Shown piece after piece: positions 5,925 to 9,409 of a stretch of DNA of 9,409 nt (within the stretch, counting starts at the first letter, position 1; every line of letters starts with the position of its first letter). Source of the DNA: Candidatus Wolframiiraptor sp. (GTDB lineage Archaea > Thermoproteota > Nitrososphaeria_A > Caldarchaeales > Wolframiiraptoraceae); assembly GCA_003660635.1 (NCBI GenBank), contig QMUP01000020.1, positions 1 through 9,409 on the forward strand. The letters are read 5' to 3'. The translations under genes and the position numbers were made by a program. Under the pieces are notes generated by a model that was not told the origin of the DNA, did no database searches, and saw nothing but the letters and a program-made list of their open reading frames with translations.

Positions 5925-6662
5925 ATGAATTTAGCGGAAACTTATAAAAAAGCAGTGATGGATATTATTAACCGAGTTTGGAACGAGGAAAGAGAAAATA
6001 TGGAACTCGCCTCTGACTTAATAGTGAAAACGATATTAGATAACAAGCTAATCTATGTTTTTGGAACCGGTCATTCGATGCTCTTAGCAATGGAGATGTT
6101 CACTAGGTCGGGTGGGCTTGTGCAAGTATATCCCATGCTCGATTTGAGTATTTCAGGCTATAACGGCGCTCTAAAGGCAACATACATTGAGCGTCTTTCA
6201 GGATATGCTAAGGCATTGCTAGATTACTATGGTCCTGAACCCGGTTCGACGTTAATCATAGTCTCTAACTCCGGAAAGAATGCTGTTCCCGTCGAAATGG
6301 CGTTTGAGGCCAAGAAACGGGGTATAAAGATTATAGCTCTGACATCAAGAGCGTATTCGAACAAAGTCCCAGCGTCGAATCCTTTGAAGAAGAGGCTCTA
6401 CGAAATAGCCGACATAGTAATAGATAATAAGATCCCATTAGCCGACACCGCAGTATATGTTGAGGAATTAAAACAAGGCATCGGCCCTGCCTCCACTATA
6501 GTGAATTCCTTCATATTGCATTGGATTGAAGCATGGGTCGTAGAGAAGCTCCTAGCTAAAGGTGTGAAGCCGATGGTTTGGAAGGAGGGAAACGTCCCAG
6601 GAGGAGACGAATTCAATAAATTATACTACGACAAATACTTCGACAAGATAAAGCCGCTGTAA
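5925..6662 (+). CDS. Single-SIS phosphosugar-binding protein (UPF0309/COG4821-like)
   Basis: Probable cytoplasmic phosphosugar-binding protein or isomerase, 245 residues from ATG 5925. It contains one SIS domain: phosphate loop FGTGHS at 46-51, then IIVSNSGKNAVPVE at 111-124 with the SNSG sugar-phosphate loop at 114-117. The C-terminus has NVPGGDEFN at 223-231, matching the GGDE(H/F)N tail I associate with the UPF0309 family, whose members are also about 240-250 residues and begin with a Tyr-containing helix like MNLAETYKKAV. The frame stays open upstream to ATG 5868, which would add 19 residues unlike the family; promoter position and family length favour 5925. No reaction is firmly established for this family. 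Position between a GlmS-like enzyme and a sugar kinase suggests amino-sugar or sugar-phosphate metabolism. The stop is 2 nt from the stop of the converging gene. Confidence 0.8.
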   Translation: MNLAETYKKAVMDIINRVWNEERENMELASDLIVKTILDNKLIYVFGTGHSMLLAMEMFTRSGGLVQVYPMLDLSISGYNGALKATYIERLSGYAKALLDYYGPEPGSTLIIVSNSGKNAVPVEMAFEAKKRGIKIIALTSRAYSNKVPASNPLKKRLYEIADIVIDNKIPLADTAVYVEELKQGIGPASTIVNSFILHWIEAWVVEKLLAKGVKPMVWKEGNVPGGDEFNKLYYDKYFDKIKPL

Positions 6663-6664
6663 AG

Positions 6665-8446
6665 TTAGGGTATTAAAGCTTTTACGACCTTACACATTCC
6701 TTCCCCTAAATTTTCTATCATATACTCTCCAACACAGGATGAAACGATTAAAGTGTCTGGGAACTCTAATACATATCCCTCTCCTTTCTTCGGTTTAACA
6801 AGAACTTTTTCTCCCTCAACCAAGGTTAGAAGATGGAACCTTCCATTAGTGTTATCCTCTATACTCTTAGAGAACTCCAGCCTACGTGTCTCGAAGCAGA
6901 TATCCCTCCTTTTTCCTATCAAATACTCCGCCCAGCCATCTCCGCTCCTCAGGAGCTTAGGCTGCTGAGCGAGATTCGCGAGAACCCATTTTCTCCTCCT
7001 ATTTTTCTTCAAGACGTTAAATGCGTGCTTTAGGTGAATTGGTCTCAGACTTCCGTCGAGATCCGGCCTGACATAATCATATATGTGGAAGGTGTAACCT
7101 GGAGAATAAGCGCATATCTCAAAATCTATCTCTAGGACAAATTGATTTCTTCCTGAGGCATGTACCGTTCCGGCGGGGATCAGGAAATAATCTCCCGGCT
7201 TAGTCCAAATGTAGTTCACGTATTTTTCATAATCGAAGCGTTTCCCTGTTCTCTCAGATTCCCGGGCTTTCATATAAAATTCTTTTACATCGGCGTCATC
7301 TTGCAAGCCTAAATAAGTCTTTGCTCCGGGTCCTGTGCTAATTATGTAATAGCTTTCATCCTGTCTTATTTGCCTTTCATTAAAATGTTTTTTCAAATAT
7401 TTTCCATTGGGATGAACCTGTATTGCCATATGTCCTCCGTCTATTTGGTCGTCATACCAGTAAACGAATGGAAAGGCTCCATTGAACTTTCTATCGACGT
7501 ACTCTCCGAGGATCTCTTTCCTATTAGCCCAAAGCACGTTTTGGAATGGGATTTCCAACAAGACTTTTCCCAGCCTAATCTTGACGCTGTTCTCATCTGG
7601 AACAATACACGCCTGACCCGAATTTGGCATTTCTTCAGGAAGTCTCTTTATTTTTTTAAGGAAATTTCCTCCCCAAACTACTGGATAATATAACGGCTTT
7701 ATCCTGAAAGGCTTTTCAGCTAGCTTGGAGAGAATTTTATAATATAGCCTTCTAGAAATCATTTTTATCTCATTTACATTATTACATTCAACGTACCAAT
7801 CCATGTACTTTAAGACCCGTCTCTTATGTTTGTCTAAAATCTGGGAATCGACATAATAGAATCTTCTAAAGTTCTGGTTCAGTAATTGTCCTCTATTTTT
7901 TGAGCCTAGAAAATATATGGGCCTCACTAAAGACGCATTAAACAGGCTCTCCCTAGTAATATCAAAATAGAAGATTTGGTCATAGAGTCTTCTTAAAAGT
8001 GGAATTGCGGTTCCAGGCCCAAAAATTACAAGAAGGTCGAGCGTCTTTCCGAGCTTTTCAGCATCTTTTTTGAGTCTTTTGACAGATCTCTTATCTAACA
8101 CATCTATGATTTTGCCGCTATATACGTATCCAAACGATTTTTCTTTTGAAAGACATTTTTGGGCGATCTTATCTAGTGACTTATAGCACTGTGAGAAATC
8201 CATGGTCTTCATCTTTAAATCCTCTACCTCAGAAAGCTCTTCTAACGGCTTAAGAATTCTCTCCCACTCTATGCCAAGGTAACCATCTAACGCAAAGAAG
8301 CACGCTCTCTTTCTATTTGTTTTGTGTATTTTAGCCGACTCTATTATGTATTTTACTAAATTTTCTATACCTTGTTTTAGGTCCACTTCATCGAACTCAA
8401 CATTAACTACGTTTTCTGCTTCATCTGCGGAATAGTATATTTTCAT
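6665..8446 (-). CDS. Type I phosphomannose-isomerase-like cupin protein with N-terminal extension
   Basis: Likely sugar-phosphate aldose-ketose isomerase (mannose 6-phosphate/fructose 6-phosphate type) in the cytoplasm. The C-terminal ~340 residues have the type I signature: VWGGNFLKK at 257-265, metal ligands Gln343 and His345 in QVHPN, Glu364 in DESYY, and His429 in IPAGTVHASG. All four expected zinc ligands are present, and the VLEID(F/I)E strand at 437-443 fits the family. Residues 1-250 are an additional domain with FALDGYLGIEW at 51-61, LLVIFGPGTAI at 138-148 and a FYFDITRE motif at 159-166. It resembles the kinase-like N-terminal half of some long bacterial class I isomerases, but has no Walker A lysine, so it is probably not an active kinase. 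At 593 residues it is much longer than a plain ManA (~300-400). ATG 8446 lies 28 nt from a TATA element. It diverges from the kinase gene. Confidence 0.82.
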   Translation of the reverse strand: MKIYYSADEAENVVNVEFDEVDLKQGIENLVKYIIESAKIHKTNRKRACFFALDGYLGIEWERILKPLEELSEVEDLKMKTMDFSQCYKSLDKIAQKCLSKEKSFGYVYSGKIIDVLDKRSVKRLKKDAEKLGKTLDLLVIFGPGTAIPLLRRLYDQIFYFDITRESLFNASLVRPIYFLGSKNRGQLLNQNFRRFYYVDSQILDKHKRRVLKYMDWYVECNNVNEIKMISRRLYYKILSKLAEKPFRIKPLYYPVVWGGNFLKKIKRLPEEMPNSGQACIVPDENSVKIRLGKVLLEIPFQNVLWANRKEILGEYVDRKFNGAFPFVYWYDDQIDGGHMAIQVHPNGKYLKKHFNERQIRQDESYYIISTGPGAKTYLGLQDDADVKEFYMKARESERTGKRFDYEKYVNYIWTKPGDYFLIPAGTVHASGRNQFVLEIDFEICAYSPGYTFHIYDYVRPDLDGSLRPIHLKHAFNVLKKNRRRKWVLANLAQQPKLLRSGDGWAEYLIGKRRDICFETRRLEFSKSIEDNTNGRFHLLTLVEGEKVLVKPKKGEGYVLEFPDTLIVSSCVGEYMIENLGEGMCKVVKALIP

Positions 8447-8465
8447 GCAGAAGGTCGCATTTTTT

Positions 8466-8483
8466 GAAAATATAAATATTTTC
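8466..8483 (-). promoter_or_regulatory. TATA promoter of the minus-strand isomerase gene within an 18-bp palindrome
   Basis: Arms GAAAATAT and ATATTTTC are perfect reverse complements around an AA centre. On the minus strand it reads TTTATATT, centred about 28 nt from ATG 8446, the correct spacing for a leaderless archaeal message. A protein bound to the palindrome would block the TATA-binding protein, so it may serve as promoter and operator at once. A/T-rich sequence makes chance symmetry easier, so the operator role is tentative. Confidence 0.5.
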
Positions 8484-8501
8484 GGTGAAGATAAAACAAA
8501 C

Positions 8502-8511
8502 TTATTATAAT
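8502..8511 (+). promoter_or_regulatory. TATA-type promoter of the sugar kinase gene
   Basis: TTATTATAAT is centred about 34 nt upstream of TTG 8541. Transcription would start near 8533, leaving a leader of a few bases without a Shine-Dalgarno site. It lies only about 20 bp from the palindrome at 8466-8483, so the two divergent genes could share control. Confidence 0.45.
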
Positions 8512-8540
8512 CTCATAGGGCAGATATTACTTAGTGCGAA

Positions 8541-9409
8541 TTGAAAGCTGGTAGGCTTTTCTTAGCCGTTGAAAGTGGCGGTACGAGGACTATTGCCTCG
8601 ATATTTTCTGATGAAGGAGAGCTTTTAGGCTACAGCATTGGAGGACCTAGCAGTCATCACGTTGTCGGCGTGGCTAGGTCTGAAGAGACTTTAAAGGCGG
8701 TTATCTCAGATTGCATGGCCTCGGTTGGGTTAAAAGATTACGTATTCGAGATAGGTTGCTTTGGTATGGCTTCCTTAGATACTCCAAAGGATTTTGAAAT
8801 AATTTCTGAGATGGTGAAATCGATGAACATCATCAAAAATCCTATCATCGTTGGAGATCATGTTACGGCATACTACACTGTAACTGGAGGTCGACCTGGA
8901 ATAGTCGTGATCGCTGGAACTGGTTCAATGGGTTATGGTAGGGTAAAGGACGGCGTTGAAGCTCGTGCCGGAGGCTGGGAGTGGCTTGTCAGCGATGAGG
9001 GAAGTGCCTACGATATTGCTAGGAGAGCTCTCGTTTATGCCGTTAGATCCTACGATGGCCTTGAAGAGAAGACTTCTCTCCTAGACAAATTCATGGAACA
9101 TTTCAAAGCGAGTTCCTTCGAAGAATTTATTCAAAAACTATACGAGGATCCTAGAAAGCATAGAATCGCAAGTCTCGCCACAATCGTGGCTACCGCAGCA
9201 TATGAGGGTGACAACGTCGCAAGAAAAATCCTAAAGGTCGCTGGAAAAGAACTCGGATTACTAGCGTTTTCTGTTGCAAAAAAACTACGTATAGAGAATG
9301 ATCCCATCATGGTTGGCTGTGTGGGAGGTGTGTTCAGATCCGGGCCAATAATTTTTAATTCCTTCAAGAGCTTTATTAGAAAGAAGATGCCCAAAGCTAC
9401 AATAATGGA
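8541..9409 (+). CDS. BadF/BadG/BcrA/BcrD-type sugar kinase (N-acetylglucosamine kinase-like), 3' end cut by window
   Basis: Likely ATP-dependent (amino)sugar kinase of the ASKHA superfamily; 289 codons are visible and the frame is still open at the window end, with probably only a few tens of residues missing. Phosphate-1 loop is VESGGTRT at 10-17, where the family norm is VDGGGTKT, so the usual Asp is Glu11. Phosphate-2 motif is IAGTGS at 124-129, followed by the hallmark GGWEWLVSDEGS at 144-155, with DEG at 152-154, and by the adenosine-region element VGCVGGVF at ~255-262. These motifs are those of N-acetylglucosamine kinase and its BadF relatives. TTG is the only start that keeps the phosphate-1 loop; a GTG at 8534 is in another frame and stops after six codons. 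Divergent from the isomerase gene with 94 nt between starts. It is the probable phosphorylating step for the sugar handled by this locus. Confidence 0.85.
   Translation, partial: MKAGRLFLAVESGGTRTIASIFSDEGELLGYSIGGPSSHHVVGVARSEETLKAVISDCMASVGLKDYVFEIGCFGMASLDTPKDFEIISEMVKSMNIIKNPIIVGDHVTAYYTVTGGRPGIVVIAGTGSMGYGRVKDGVEARAGGWEWLVSDEGSAYDIARRALVYAVRSYDGLEEKTSLLDKFMEHFKASSFEEFIQKLYEDPRKHRIASLATIVATAAYEGDNVARKILKVAGKELGLLAFSVAKKLRIENDPIMVGCVGGVFRSGPIIFNSFKSFIRKKMPKATIM

Noticed and set aside
6235..6250. GGTTCGA reminiscent of a tRNA T-loop
   Set aside because: It is inside the UPF0309 coding region, and no acceptor, D or anticodon stems can be formed around it.
6753..7693. Plus-strand open frames opposite the isomerase gene
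   Set aside because: They are antisense to a long gene with clear zinc-ligand motifs, overlap each other, and encode no recognisable protein.
9131..9394. Minus-strand open frame of 87 codons at the window end
   Set aside because: It is antisense to the kinase, whose conserved motifs establish the plus strand as coding.

Overview
The window looks like archaeal DNA, probably from a thermophile of the Thermoproteota (TACK) group. The evidence is: several A/T-rich TATA boxes lying about 28-34 nt upstream of start codons with no room for a Shine-Dalgarno leader; frequent TTG and GTG starts; Arg coded mostly by AGA/AGG; poly-T terminators; and a secreted solute-binding protein with a Tat-like signal followed by a Thr/Val-rich linker, a common archaeal design. 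The taxonomic placement is an inference from style, not from a marker gene.

Layout. Positions 55-4416 hold a complete ABC importer on the + strand: an ATPase (55-1137) with its own promoter, then, after a T-rich terminator and a new promoter, a solute-binding protein (1245-2735) and two membrane permeases (2789-3628, 3625-4416; the permease ORFs overlap by ATGA). The permease and binding-protein types are those of the spermidine/putrescine (PotABCD) class. After a 187-nt gap with two inverted repeats comes a 355-residue double-SIS enzyme (4604-5671) that resembles the isomerase half of GlmS without its glutaminase half. After a second gap lies a small SIS protein of the UPF0309/COG4821 type (5925-6662). 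A long minus-strand gene (8446-6665) converges on it with only 2 nt between stop codons; it encodes a type I phosphomannose-isomerase-like cupin with an extra ~250-residue N-terminal domain. Diverging from that gene at 8541 is a BadF/BadG/BcrA/BcrD-type (N-acetylglucosamine kinase-like) sugar kinase that runs off the window end.

How they may work together. Kinase, GlmS-like deaminase/isomerase, second SIS phosphosugar protein and a phosphomannose-isomerase-like enzyme form a plausible route from an imported (amino)sugar to fructose 6-phosphate. The attached importer belongs to a class usually labelled polyamine transport, so the context suggests that it may carry an amino sugar, or a related amino-containing sugar conjugate such as a fructosyl-amino acid. 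No deacetylase or glycoside hydrolase is in the window. No tRNA, rRNA, CRISPR array, transposon or phage feature was seen, and no gap without a gene exceeds 300 nt.
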